The notes under the pieces were generated by a model. The model saw only the letters and a list, made by a program, of their open reading frames with translations. It made no database searches and had not been told where the DNA came from. 64,000 nt of DNA, taken from the NCBI RefSeq assembly GCF_900115435.1, contig NZ_FOWK01000009.1, positions 1-64,000 of the forward strand, given 5' to 3'. Below, piece after piece: positions 52,924-61,309 of the stretch (position 1 is its first letter; each line of letters starts with the position of its first letter). The position numbers were made by a program, and so were the translations under genes. The stretch is from Prevotella sp. tf2-5. GTDB lineage: Bacteria; Bacteroidota; Bacteroidia; Bacteroidales; Bacteroidaceae.

Positions 52924-54030
52924 ATGCGAAGAGCGGTAACCATATTGCTGTTATTACTGTTTATATGTCTGGGGGTGAGTGCCACAGACTCATTGAGTGT
53001 GGAGAAACCCCGTCAGGGGTGGTTCTCACGACTGATTGACAGTTTCAGTGAGGTGGACACCAATTATGTGGAGCCGCAGCATTACAACTGGGCATTGATG
53101 CTCCAGTCTATCAACACCTATGACTATTATCGGCTGAGTACTTCCGGGAGTGCCAGCCAGTCAATCTCCTTCGCTCCGACGATAGGTATCCGTATGGGAC
53201 CGTATTTCGGATGGCGCTGGATTTTCTTAGGATATACCGTTGACCTACGTAACATACACTTCTTCAGTGGAGCCCGTAAATTGGAGATAGACGGTAGTAT
53301 CTACAGTTCACGTTTCTGTGCCGATGTCTTCTATCGACGTTCTGTGGACGACTATAAGATCAGGAGTGTGAACTTAGGGCAGGGTATTAATACCGAACCA
53401 TTGGAGGGTCTTGACTTTGACGGATTGAACGTGAGTATTACAGGTATCAACTTCTATTACATCTTCAATCACAAGCGGTTCTCTTACCCGGCAGCCTTTG
53501 CACAGAGCACCTGTCAGAAAATCAGTTGCGGCTCCTGGATGGTGGGTGTCGGATATCTGAAGAACGACATCGAGTTCGACTATAAGCGATTGGAGACCAT
53601 CGCCAAGGAACGGTTAGGACAGGATGTGAAACTGGATAGCAGTCTGATGTTCAACAGGATCAAGTATACTGACATCAATGCCTCTGTTGGATATGCCTAT
53701 AACTGGGTCTTTGCCCGTAACTGGCTGTTATGTGCCAGTCTGTCGATGGCACTTGCCTATAAGACATCAATGGGTGAGACGGAGAGAAATTACGACACTC
53801 AGAAAAACGAGGGATTCGATTTCGGCAACTTCAATATAGATGGTATTGGTCGCTTTGGTGTCGTATGGAACAATACAAAATGGTATGCAGGTGCTAGTGC
53901 CATTGTTCGTGCCTACAATTATCGTAAGTCACGTTTCGCCGCCAATAATATCTTTGGCGACCTGAGTATCTATGTGGGGTTGAACTTCGGTCCTCGCGGA
54001 CCCTATAAAAAGAAGAAAAATAAAGAATAA
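52924..54030 (+). CDS. DUF4421 family outer-membrane-type protein
   Basis: The product has 368 aa from the ATG at 52924, 4 bp after the oxidoreductase stop; a GTG at 52921 is also in frame. The signal peptide ends LFICLGVSA. The mature part is a beta-rich, aromatic-rich protein typical of DUF4421 (SFAPTIGIRMGPYFGWRWIF, GINFYYIFNHKRFSYPAAFA, SCGSWMVGVGYLKNDIEFD), probably an outer-membrane barrel. It ends in a Lys-rich tail (GPYKKKKNKE). Role unknown. Confidence 0.82.
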   Translation: MRRAVTILLLLLFICLGVSATDSLSVEKPRQGWFSRLIDSFSEVDTNYVEPQHYNWALMLQSINTYDYYRLSTSGSASQSISFAPTIGIRMGPYFGWRWIFLGYTVDLRNIHFFSGARKLEIDGSIYSSRFCADVFYRRSVDDYKIRSVNLGQGINTEPLEGLDFDGLNVSITGINFYYIFNHKRFSYPAAFAQSTCQKISCGSWMVGVGYLKNDIEFDYKRLETIAKERLGQDVKLDSSLMFNRIKYTDINASVGYAYNWVFARNWLLCASLSMALAYKTSMGETERNYDTQKNEGFDFGNFNIDGIGRFGVVWNNTKWYAGASAIVRAYNYRKSRFAANNIFGDLSIYVGLNFGPRGPYKKKKNKE

Positions 54031-54052
54031 TCAATAAAAATCAAGAACAGAC

Positions 54053-54445
54053 ATGGAATTACCTGATTTTATGAGTTATGCCAATAAGTTTTCTCAGTCG
54101 GATTTCGTTGAGAAGATTTCCCGCATTGCCAGGCGGGCAGGCTCAAAACTGGTGTATGCGGCATTGATCCTGTACTATACGCTGCAGAGTGATAAGATCA
54201 GCAAGAAGGACAAGGCGATGATTATTGGTGCACTGGGTTATATGATTAGTCCACTGGATGTGCTTCCCGATGCCATTCCCATTGTAGGACTGACAGACGA
54301 CCTCGCCGTATTGCTTTATGTATTGAAAAAAGTATGGACGGAGGTGGATCCTGAGATTCAGGAGAAAGCAAAAGGCAAACTCTCCAAGTGGTTCGACGAG
54401 GATGAGATAGAGGAGATCAATGATCTCTTTAAGGAAGGCGAATGA
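54053..54445 (+). CDS. DUF1232 (YkvA-like) protein
   Basis: The product has 130 aa. The central GALGYMISPLDVLPDAIPIV is the DUF1232 signature, and DDLAVLLYVLKKVW follows. Hydrophobicity suggests two short membrane helices. The C-terminus is acidic and helical. Function is unknown; the family is widespread. It overlaps the next gene by 4 bp, so it is cotranscribed with the FAD protein. Confidence 0.87.
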   Translation: MELPDFMSYANKFSQSDFVEKISRIARRAGSKLVYAALILYYTLQSDKISKKDKAMIIGALGYMISPLDVLPDAIPIVGLTDDLAVLLYVLKKVWTEVDPEIQEKAKGKLSKWFDEDEIEEINDLFKEGE

Positions 54446-56022
54446 CGCAGGAATACGACATTAGGGTTCTTCCGCAAGTGGCTGCCAACGAACAGTCGCT
54501 GAAGGATTATTTCGCCGAGGAGAAAGGTTTTGATGTCCGTACTATCACACACCTCCGTGTCCTTCGGAAGAGTATCGATGCCCGTCAGCGTACCATCTAC
54601 GTCAATCTGAAGGTACGGGTGTATGTCAACGAGATGCCAGAGGATGACGCCTATCAGCATACGGACTATCCCGATGTCTCTGACTGTCCTCAGGTTATCG
54701 TGGTAGGTGCCGGACCGGGTGGTCTCTTCGCAGCCCTTAAACTCATTGAGTTGGGGTTACGCCCTGTTGTCCTGGAGCGTGGTAAGGATGTCCATGAACG
54801 TAAGAAAGACCTCTCGATGATTACCAAGACGCAGCAGGTGGATGGAGAGAGTAACTATTGCTTCGGAGAGGGTGGCGCTGGTGCCTATTCGGACGGTAAG
54901 CTATATACCCGTAGTAAGAAACGGGGCAATAGTGAGAAAATCCTCCATGTGTTCTGTCAGCACGGTGCGTCGACGAATATCCTTTCTGATGCTCATCCGC
55001 ATATCGGTACGGACAAGTTACCGAGGGTTATAGAGAATATGCGTAACACAATCTTACGCTGTGGTGGTGAGGTGCATTTCCAGACAAAGATGACACGCCT
55101 GCTCATAGAGCACGATACCGTAGTAGGGGTAGAGGCAGAGAACTCTCAACTCTCCACTCTTAACCCTCACCTTTCTTTCAAAGGTCCCGTCATCCTCGCC
55201 ACAGGACATTCGTCACGTGATGTCTATCGCTATCTTGCAGAGGCGAAGATAGAGATAGAGGCAAAAGGTATTGCTGTCGGTGTACGTTTGGAACACCCGT
55301 CAATGCTGATAGACCAGATACAATATCATAACAAACAGGGTAGGGGAAAGTACCTGCCAGCAGCTGAGTATTCTTTCGTCACGCAGGTGGATGGTCGTGG
55401 AGTATACTCTTTCTGTATGTGCCCAGGTGGTTTTGTGATACCTGCAGCTACAGACAAACAGCAGATTGTCGTCAATGGCATGTCACCCTCCAACCGTGGG
55501 GGACAGTGGAGTAATAGCGGAATGGTGGTTGAGGTACGCGCTGAGGATATTGATGGTCATGATGCACTGAGGGTCATGACCTTCCAAGAGCAGTTGGAAG
55601 AGAATTGTTGGCAACAGGGAAACAGAAAGCAGACAGCCCCTGCCCAGCGTATGGCAGACTTTGTCAACAAGCGTTTGAGTTTCGACCTGCCTAAGAGCTC
55701 TTATGCGCCGGGACTCATCTCGTCACCACTGCATTTCTGGATGCCTGAGATGATTACCAAGCGGTTGCAAGAGGGTTTTAAGTATTTCGGGAAACACGCT
55801 CATGGCTTCCTGACTAATGATGCCGTGATGATTGGAGTGGAGACACGTACCTCCTCACCAGTGCGTATCATCAGAGATAATGAGACATTGATGCATGTCC
55901 GTATTCAGGGACTGTTCCCGTGTGGCGAGGGTGCTGGCTATGCCGGTGGTATCGTCTCTGCGGGTGTCGATGGAGAACGGTGTGCGGAGATGTGTGCGGA
56001 ATATATGAAAAAAGGAGCGTGA
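54442..56022 (+). CDS. FAD-dependent oxidoreductase (COG2509-like)
   Basis: The product has 526 aa. An N-terminal domain of about 90 residues precedes the FAD-binding Rossmann motif VVGAGPGGLFAALKLIELG (residues about 91-109). FGEGGAGAYSDGKLYTR and RGVYSFCMCPGGFVIPA are typical of the family, which is described as an uncharacterised dehydrogenase. The C-terminal second FAD motif is LFPCGEGAGYAGGIVSAGVDG. Residues about 232-247 (AENSQLSTLNPHLSFKGP) look like an in-frame repeat insertion of NSQLST type. It ends in the hairpin shared with rpiB. Confidence 0.9.
   Translation: MTQEYDIRVLPQVAANEQSLKDYFAEEKGFDVRTITHLRVLRKSIDARQRTIYVNLKVRVYVNEMPEDDAYQHTDYPDVSDCPQVIVVGAGPGGLFAALKLIELGLRPVVLERGKDVHERKKDLSMITKTQQVDGESNYCFGEGGAGAYSDGKLYTRSKKRGNSEKILHVFCQHGASTNILSDAHPHIGTDKLPRVIENMRNTILRCGGEVHFQTKMTRLLIEHDTVVGVEAENSQLSTLNPHLSFKGPVILATGHSSRDVYRYLAEAKIEIEAKGIAVGVRLEHPSMLIDQIQYHNKQGRGKYLPAAEYSFVTQVDGRGVYSFCMCPGGFVIPAATDKQQIVVNGMSPSNRGGQWSNSGMVVEVRAEDIDGHDALRVMTFQEQLEENCWQQGNRKQTAPAQRMADFVNKRLSFDLPKSSYAPGLISSPLHFWMPEMITKRLQEGFKYFGKHAHGFLTNDAVMIGVETRTSSPVRIIRDNETLMHVRIQGLFPCGEGAGYAGGIVSAGVDGERCAEMCAEYMKKGA
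55137..55184 (+). repeat. NSQLST-type insertion in the FAD gene
   Basis: AACTCTCAACTCTCCACTCT then TAACCCTCACCTTTCT, in frame. It matches the style of the CTCAAAT and CCTTAAC intergenic tracts. Confidence 0.6.
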
Positions 56023-56035
56023 CTAACGCTCCTTT
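56011..56035. terminator. Bidirectional terminator between the FAD gene and rpiB
   Basis: AAAGGAGCGT pairs with ACGCTCCTTT around GACTA. The FAD gene stop lies within it. T-runs are short (TTTCTGTTTGTT). Confidence 0.75.
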
Positions 56036-56045
56036 CTGTTTGTTA

Positions 56046-56492
56046 TTACTTTGGTTGAACTGGCATCTTGTCGATACGCTTCTGATGACGACCTCCTTCG
56101 AAAGTCGTCTTGAAGAACTCATCCATGATTTTCTCCGCCATCTTATTATCAATGAAACGTCCTGGCATCACCAGTACGTTAGCATCGTTATGCTGACGAA
56201 TCATGTGGGCAATCTCAGGAATCCATGCCAATCCGGCACGGATGCCCTGGTGCTTGTTCAGCGTCATAGCGATACCCTCGCCAGAGCCGCAGATACCAAT
56301 GCCGGGATATACCTCACCGCTCTCCACACCTTCAGCCAAGGCATGACCAAAGTCGGGATAGTCGACGGAGGCATCACTCCATGTTCCATAATCCTTGTAA
56401 GGATAACCATGCTCCTCCAGATACTGGAGCACATATTTTTTAAGGGGGTAACCTGCGTGGTCGCAGGCTACTCCAACAGTCTTAATCTCCAT
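56046..56492 (-). CDS. rpiB: Ribose-5-phosphate isomerase B
   Basis: The product has 148 aa. It interconverts ribose-5-phosphate and ribulose-5-phosphate. Family marks are VGVACDHAGYPLKKY, GICGSGEGIAMTLNKHQGIRA with the catalytic Cys, and the RQHNDANVLVMPGRFID segment. Its ATG overlaps the transketolase stop by 1 bp (TAATG), so tkt-rpiB is one pentose phosphate operon. Confidence 0.96.
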   Translation of the reverse strand: MEIKTVGVACDHAGYPLKKYVLQYLEEHGYPYKDYGTWSDASVDYPDFGHALAEGVESGEVYPGIGICGSGEGIAMTLNKHQGIRAGLAWIPEIAHMIRQHNDANVLVMPGRFIDNKMAEKIMDEFFKTTFEGGRHQKRIDKMPVQPK

Positions 56493-58507
56493 TAGGCAAG
56501 CAACTTTTTAACTTGTTCATAAACATTCTGTCCAGTGTAACCGAGTTTCTCGTCAAGAACCTTGTAAGGAGCAGAGAAACCGAAACTGTTCAGACCCCAT
56601 ACACAGCCGTCAGCACCAACGAGACCTTCCAAGGTCACGGGCAGACCAGCTGTCATACCGAACTTCTTCTTACCAGCGGGCAATACACTCTCCTGATACT
56701 CCTTTGACTGACTGCGGAACAGCCCCTCAGAAGGAACGCTGACAACACGAACCTTGATACCATCCTTGCGGAGCAGATCAGCACCAGCCTCCAAGGTAGA
56801 TACCTCAGAACCAGAAGCAAGCAGGATAACATCATAGTCGGCATCAGAGCCAGCTACCACGTAAGCACCCTTTGTTGCCTGGCTGTAGTCATTGCCGGCT
56901 GGAAGCATGTCGATGTTCTGACGAGAGAAGATAAGTGCGGTAGGAGTCTCGGTGTTCTCCATTGCCATACGCCAGCATACGGTGGTCTCCTCTGCATCGG
57001 CAGGACGTACAACGAGGACGGAGTTCTTACCGTGGTGGTTCTTCAGCTTCTCCATCAGGCGGATCTGTGCCTCCTGCTCAACAGGCTCATGGGTAGGACC
57101 ATCCTCACCGACACGGAATGCGTCGTGAGTCCAGATGAACTTCACGGGAAGCTCCATCAGGGCTGCCATACGTACGGCAGGCTTCATATAGTCGGAGAAT
57201 ACGAAGAAGGTACCACATGCAGGGATGACACCACCATGCAGTGCCATACCGATACAGCAGCATGCCATCGTCAACTCTGCGACACCAGCCTGGAAGAAAG
57301 CACCGCTGAAATCACCACGTACGATGTCGTGGGTCTTCTTCAGGAAGCCATCAGTCTTATCAGAGTTAGAGAGGTCTGCGGATGCACAGATCATATTAGG
57401 AACCTGCTCAGCCAATACACTCAAGACAGTAGCACTGGCACCACGGGTAGCGGCACCTGCCTTCTGCTCAACCTTGCTCCAGTCAATCTTTGGAGCCTTG
57501 CCGCTGAACCAGTCTTTCAACTGCTGTGCCTTCTCAGGATTAGCCTTTGCCCATGCCTCTTTCTTAGCGTAACGCTCAGCACAAATCTTCTTCAATTCCT
57601 CAGCACGCTTAGCATACATCTCTTTTACTTCGGGGAAGATCTGGAAAGGATTCTCAGGATCAGCACCGAGGTTCTTCATGGTGTTGATGTATGCGTCGCC
57701 ACCGAGAGGAGCACCATGAGTAGCACAGTTGCTCTCGTAGCTGCTGTTGTCAGCCTTACGGGCACCCTTACCCATGACACAGTGACCGATAATCAGTGAA
57801 GGACGGTTCTGCTCCTTCTGAGCGTTCTTGATAGCCTCACGGATCTGGTCAACGTCATTACCGTTGATTTTCTGAACATACCAGCCCCATGACTCATACT
57901 TCTTAGCAGTGTCTTCTGTCGTAACGACCTCTGTCTTGGTACTGAGCTGGATATCATTAGCGTCATAGAACATGATGAGGTTGTCGAGTCCGAGGTTACC
58001 GGCGATACGGCCTGCACCTTGGGAGATCTCCTCCTGGACACCACCGTCGGAAATATAGGCATAGATGGTCTGACCCATTACTTCCTCACCGAGCTTTGCC
58101 TTCAGGAACTTAGCGGCAATAGCGGCACCGACAGCGAAAGTGTGTCCCTGTCCGAGCGGACCGGAGGTGTTCTCAATACCACGGGCAATCTCACGCTCAG
58201 GATGACCAGGGGTCACTGAACCCCACTGACGAAGGTTCTTCAGATCCTCCAAGGTAAACTTGCCAATGAGGGCGAGCTGGCTATAGAGCATAGGAGCCAT
58301 GTGGCCGGGATCAAGGAAGAAACGGTCACGGCCTTCCCACTCGGGATGCTCTGGGTCATAAACAAGGAATTCACTGTAAAGGGTGTTGATGAAATCTGCA
58401 CCGCCCATTGCACCACCGGGGTGACCAGACTTTGCTTTCTCAACCATCGAGGCAGCCAGGATTCGGATATTGTCCGCTGCCATGTTCATAACTTTGTTGT
58501 CGTTCAT
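56492..58507 (-). CDS. tkt: Transketolase
   Basis: The product has 671 aa from the ATG at 58507; the upstream frame to 58558 reaches the promoter box. It moves two-carbon units in the pentose phosphate pathway with TPP. Motifs are MVEKAKSGHPGGAMGGADF, PGHPE, SDGGVQEEISQGAGRIAG (TPP motif) and the C-terminal VRVVSVPSEGLF. It shares its transcript with rpiB. Its promoter carries the same upstream element as the GH2 gene at 58.6-61.1 kb. Confidence 0.96.
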   Translation of the reverse strand: MNDNKVMNMAADNIRILAASMVEKAKSGHPGGAMGGADFINTLYSEFLVYDPEHPEWEGRDRFFLDPGHMAPMLYSQLALIGKFTLEDLKNLRQWGSVTPGHPEREIARGIENTSGPLGQGHTFAVGAAIAAKFLKAKLGEEVMGQTIYAYISDGGVQEEISQGAGRIAGNLGLDNLIMFYDANDIQLSTKTEVVTTEDTAKKYESWGWYVQKINGNDVDQIREAIKNAQKEQNRPSLIIGHCVMGKGARKADNSSYESNCATHGAPLGGDAYINTMKNLGADPENPFQIFPEVKEMYAKRAEELKKICAERYAKKEAWAKANPEKAQQLKDWFSGKAPKIDWSKVEQKAGAATRGASATVLSVLAEQVPNMICASADLSNSDKTDGFLKKTHDIVRGDFSGAFFQAGVAELTMACCCIGMALHGGVIPACGTFFVFSDYMKPAVRMAALMELPVKFIWTHDAFRVGEDGPTHEPVEQEAQIRLMEKLKNHHGKNSVLVVRPADAEETTVCWRMAMENTETPTALIFSRQNIDMLPAGNDYSQATKGAYVVAGSDADYDVILLASGSEVSTLEAGADLLRKDGIKVRVVSVPSEGLFRSQSKEYQESVLPAGKKKFGMTAGLPVTLEGLVGADGCVWGLNSFGFSAPYKVLDEKLGYTGQNVYEQVKKLLA

Positions 58508-58555
58508 AATATAAATATAGTTATAATTGTATTGCGTTAGAGAGTAACGTAGCCG

Positions 58556-58613
58556 CAAATTTACTCATTTATTTTCATATAATCACCTTTTCTTTGGAAT
58601 ATTTAGCAAATTA
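58556..58613 (-). promoter_or_regulatory. tkt promoter with shared upstream element
   Basis: The -7 box is TAAATTTG on the reverse strand (58556-58563). The element at 58583-58613 (TCACCTTTTCTTTGGAATAT and TTAGCAAATTA on the + strand) lies 19 bp beyond it. The same element with the same 19-bp gap precedes the next gene. No TTTG lies at -33, so the element may bind an activator. Confidence 0.65.
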
Positions 58614-58627
58614 GCGAAAGATTTATC

Positions 58628-61102
58628 TCAAAAACAGGAGAAAAGCACCTCTTTGGGAGCGGTAGGGATGCGACAGGTCACCGTACGTGTCTCACCAGGA
58701 GCCAGTGTCAGGTAATTGTCTGACCAGTAGGCAGGACAGAGCAGTTCTCCCTGTGGGTTCTTCGCTGTCAGGCGTGTCATGAAGGCTACTTTGTCGGAAC
58801 GGTTGATGACGGTTGCCTCATAGACTCCTTCCGCAATTTTTTTGGTGGTCATCTGGCAAGACTTGTCGCACATATTGTCAAGCATGGCATAGGAGGCATA
58901 CCGGGTGATGGGCGTATGTACCCAGTTTGTGTTAGCCCAGTCGTAGGTGTCATCCTCCGCTGGCAGGAAATAGTCGTTGGTGGCAATGACGGTTCCATTG
59001 TCATCCGTCAGTTGGAGGAACAGGAAGGCAGCGGGAGAACCAGTCAGGTCGATGTCGAACACCTTCACAGCCATAGCAGGAGACACCTCTGTCTGTCGGC
59101 TCTCCTGTATTGCCCGCTGTCCTTTCAATAATCTCATGGAAGCCTGGAGGCGGGCGGGAGATAAGGTCTCATTGACAGCATATACCGCCTTGCTATGGTA
59201 ATCATAAATCAGTTGTAGCGGGGCATTGGCTCTTTTGACGGCGTAATAGGCGGCATTGGGTTGTTTGTAATAGTCATAGAGTTGCCAGTAGATCCCTGGT
59301 CGCGCTCCATTCAACATCCATTGGATGATACCAGTGGTATGGGAGCGGCGCACACGGAAGGACTCGAACATCGCCTTGGTACTCTCTGCACTCAGCATGT
59401 CGGCTCTGTACAGATACTCGTCGATGTCTTTGGCATCTCCGAAGCGGTAGTGGATGACCTCGTTCAGTTTCTTCAGGGAGTTCATTTCCGAGGAGGAGGC
59501 AGTGCATAGGATGTCCCAACGCCGGTCTACGGGAAACAGCTGGTCACCCAGCATCTTCTGGAGGGACTCCTTCACAGGCAACTGTGCTCCGATACCTGTC
59601 TCTGTGTTAAAGCCGAAAGCACCACCGGGAGCCTCAGGCAGATACCAGTATGACGGACCGACATACTCATAGGGACCTTCCATCTTAGTGCCTGACGGAC
59701 CAGACAGTTCACTGACCTGTCCCTTGGCGGATATCAGGTAGTCACGGTCGTCCTCCTTGCTAAGAAACTGCCGGTAACACTGTTCCAGCTCTGGCTTGGG
59801 TATCCTGTCACTGCCCACAAACCAAGCGATGATGGAGGGATGGCGGCGCAGCCACATCACCTGGTCCTCAAACGACTGGGCGACGAGTGCGATATTCTCT
59901 TTGCTGATGATACCGCCATAAGGTTCTTCGGTGGGAGAACCGAGATAGTCTTCCCACTCCCAGTGGCAGCTCCAGCCGACGAGAATCATCAGTCCTAACT
60001 CATCACAGAGGTCATAGAGGTTCTGTGAGTTACCCCAGAACCCTTCCAGCCGCACGGTATTCATATTCATGTCGCGGACATACTCCAGTTGCAGGCGGTT
60101 GGTGGAAGGGGTGTCGCGTAGATAGATCTCGTCAGTCCAACCAGCTCCGCGGAGCAGTACCTCCTTACCGTTCAACTGGAAGGCGCGATAGCCCTCGTCC
60201 GTCAGATAACTGCGGATCTCACGAATTCCGAAACGGATATCCTCCGCATCAGACACCTTGTCATTCTCCACAAACTCCAGATGCAGGTCGCAGAGCTCAG
60301 GTGTTCCCATGTGGTGGCACCACCATAGACGGGGGTGTTCTATATGGATCTCCGTGGGGATGGTGAGACGACACTTCTCACCAGCGGCGAGACGGATAGG
60401 ATAGCTGAACGGCTGTCCGTCGGCTGTTCCTTGGATACTGCCGGATACTTCCTTGTCAGTGAGATTCCTCAGTTCGGTGGCAATGGTGAGCCACGCTTCA
60501 TCAAGGGTTTGGGTATTTACTCTTGAGCGGACGGCGGAATGTGATATCGCCACGTTACCACAGACCTTCACCCTCACCTCACGGAAGATGCCCATGTTCT
60601 CATCGGCAGGACGCGGGTTCCAGTCGGCAAAACCAATACTGGGCTCCCCAGGCTGGGCGCGGAACACCTCCACAGTAAGCTCGTTCTCCTTGGCTGTCTC
60701 CTTGGTGATATCAAACTCAAACTGGCGAAACGGTCCTGCCATCTCCTGTTTGTCGGCAATCAGTCTTCCGTTGAGCCATACATTGGCGCGATAGCAGATA
60801 CCGTCAAAGCTCAGTAATACGTGCTCGTCTTTCTTCAGTGACGGTATGTGAAAGGTTGTACGATAGCGCCAGCTCTTCTCAAACTGTTTCTTGTCGATGC
60901 GGGCATAGTCGGCAGCTGTCAGCGCCTCAGGCTCCATACCATTTGCTGTCAGCACCCCCATCAGGGTAGAGGGTACCTGAGCCGGTATCCATCCGTTGAC
61001 GGTCTCTACTTGCCAGCCCTCTGTCAGTCTGAGTGTCTGTGCAGAAGCGAAGTCACTCATGGTTAATGTACCAATCAGTAGTAATAATCTGTATAGTTTC
61101 AT
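58628..61102 (-). CDS. Secreted GH2 glycoside hydrolase, exo-glucosaminidase/mannosidase-like
   Basis: The product has 824 aa from the ATG at 61102. Signal peptide is MKLYRLLLLIGTLTMSDFASA. Domains are an N-terminal galactose-binding-like sandwich (WRYRTTFHIPSL, VWLNGRLIADKQEMAG), an immunoglobulin-like domain and a TIM barrel (about 310-620). The acid/base region reads WFVGSDRIPKPELEQ, where GH2 normally has WSxGNE; a GSD motif is seen in exo-beta-glucosaminidases (CsxA type). The nucleophile is in GFNTETGIG. Substrate is inferred only; it could be a chitosan oligomer or a mannoside. Confidence 0.85.
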   Translation of the reverse strand: MKLYRLLLLIGTLTMSDFASAQTLRLTEGWQVETVNGWIPAQVPSTLMGVLTANGMEPEALTAADYARIDKKQFEKSWRYRTTFHIPSLKKDEHVLLSFDGICYRANVWLNGRLIADKQEMAGPFRQFEFDITKETAKENELTVEVFRAQPGEPSIGFADWNPRPADENMGIFREVRVKVCGNVAISHSAVRSRVNTQTLDEAWLTIATELRNLTDKEVSGSIQGTADGQPFSYPIRLAAGEKCRLTIPTEIHIEHPRLWWCHHMGTPELCDLHLEFVENDKVSDAEDIRFGIREIRSYLTDEGYRAFQLNGKEVLLRGAGWTDEIYLRDTPSTNRLQLEYVRDMNMNTVRLEGFWGNSQNLYDLCDELGLMILVGWSCHWEWEDYLGSPTEEPYGGIISKENIALVAQSFEDQVMWLRRHPSIIAWFVGSDRIPKPELEQCYRQFLSKEDDRDYLISAKGQVSELSGPSGTKMEGPYEYVGPSYWYLPEAPGGAFGFNTETGIGAQLPVKESLQKMLGDQLFPVDRRWDILCTASSSEMNSLKKLNEVIHYRFGDAKDIDEYLYRADMLSAESTKAMFESFRVRRSHTTGIIQWMLNGARPGIYWQLYDYYKQPNAAYYAVKRANAPLQLIYDYHSKAVYAVNETLSPARLQASMRLLKGQRAIQESRQTEVSPAMAVKVFDIDLTGSPAAFLFLQLTDDNGTVIATNDYFLPAEDDTYDWANTNWVHTPITRYASYAMLDNMCDKSCQMTTKKIAEGVYEATVINRSDKVAFMTRLTAKNPQGELLCPAYWSDNYLTLAPGETRTVTCRIPTAPKEVLFSCF

Positions 61103-61126
61103 GATGATGGATATAATAAGCAATGA

Positions 61127-61185
61127 CAAATATACTCATAATTATCCAATGGTTCATCTTTTCTTTGGAATAATTAGCAAAATTA
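61127..61185 (-). promoter_or_regulatory. GH2 promoter with shared upstream element
   Basis: The -7 box is TATATTTG on the reverse strand (61127-61134). The element at 61154-61185 (TCATCTTTTCTTTGGAATAA and TTAGCAAAATTA) begins 19 bp beyond it, as in the tkt promoter. Confidence 0.65.
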
Positions 61186-61251
61186 CCAATATTTTTCGTA
61201 TCTTTGAGACTGCGTCTCGAAGTGCCCCACGTTCGAAAATCCTCAAATATA

Positions 61252-61283
61252 TTTGGTATTTTGCTCACTTATTCGTACCTTTG
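61252..61283 (+). promoter_or_regulatory. Promoter of the second GH2 gene
   Basis: TTTG (61252-61255) and TACCTTTG (61276-61283) with a 20-bp spacer. A second -7-like box (TATCTTTG, 61199-61206) lies upstream, followed by a GAGAC/GTCTC hairpin. Confidence 0.78.
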
Positions 61284-61309
61284 ATGCGCTATAAACAAAG
61301 AATACGTGT

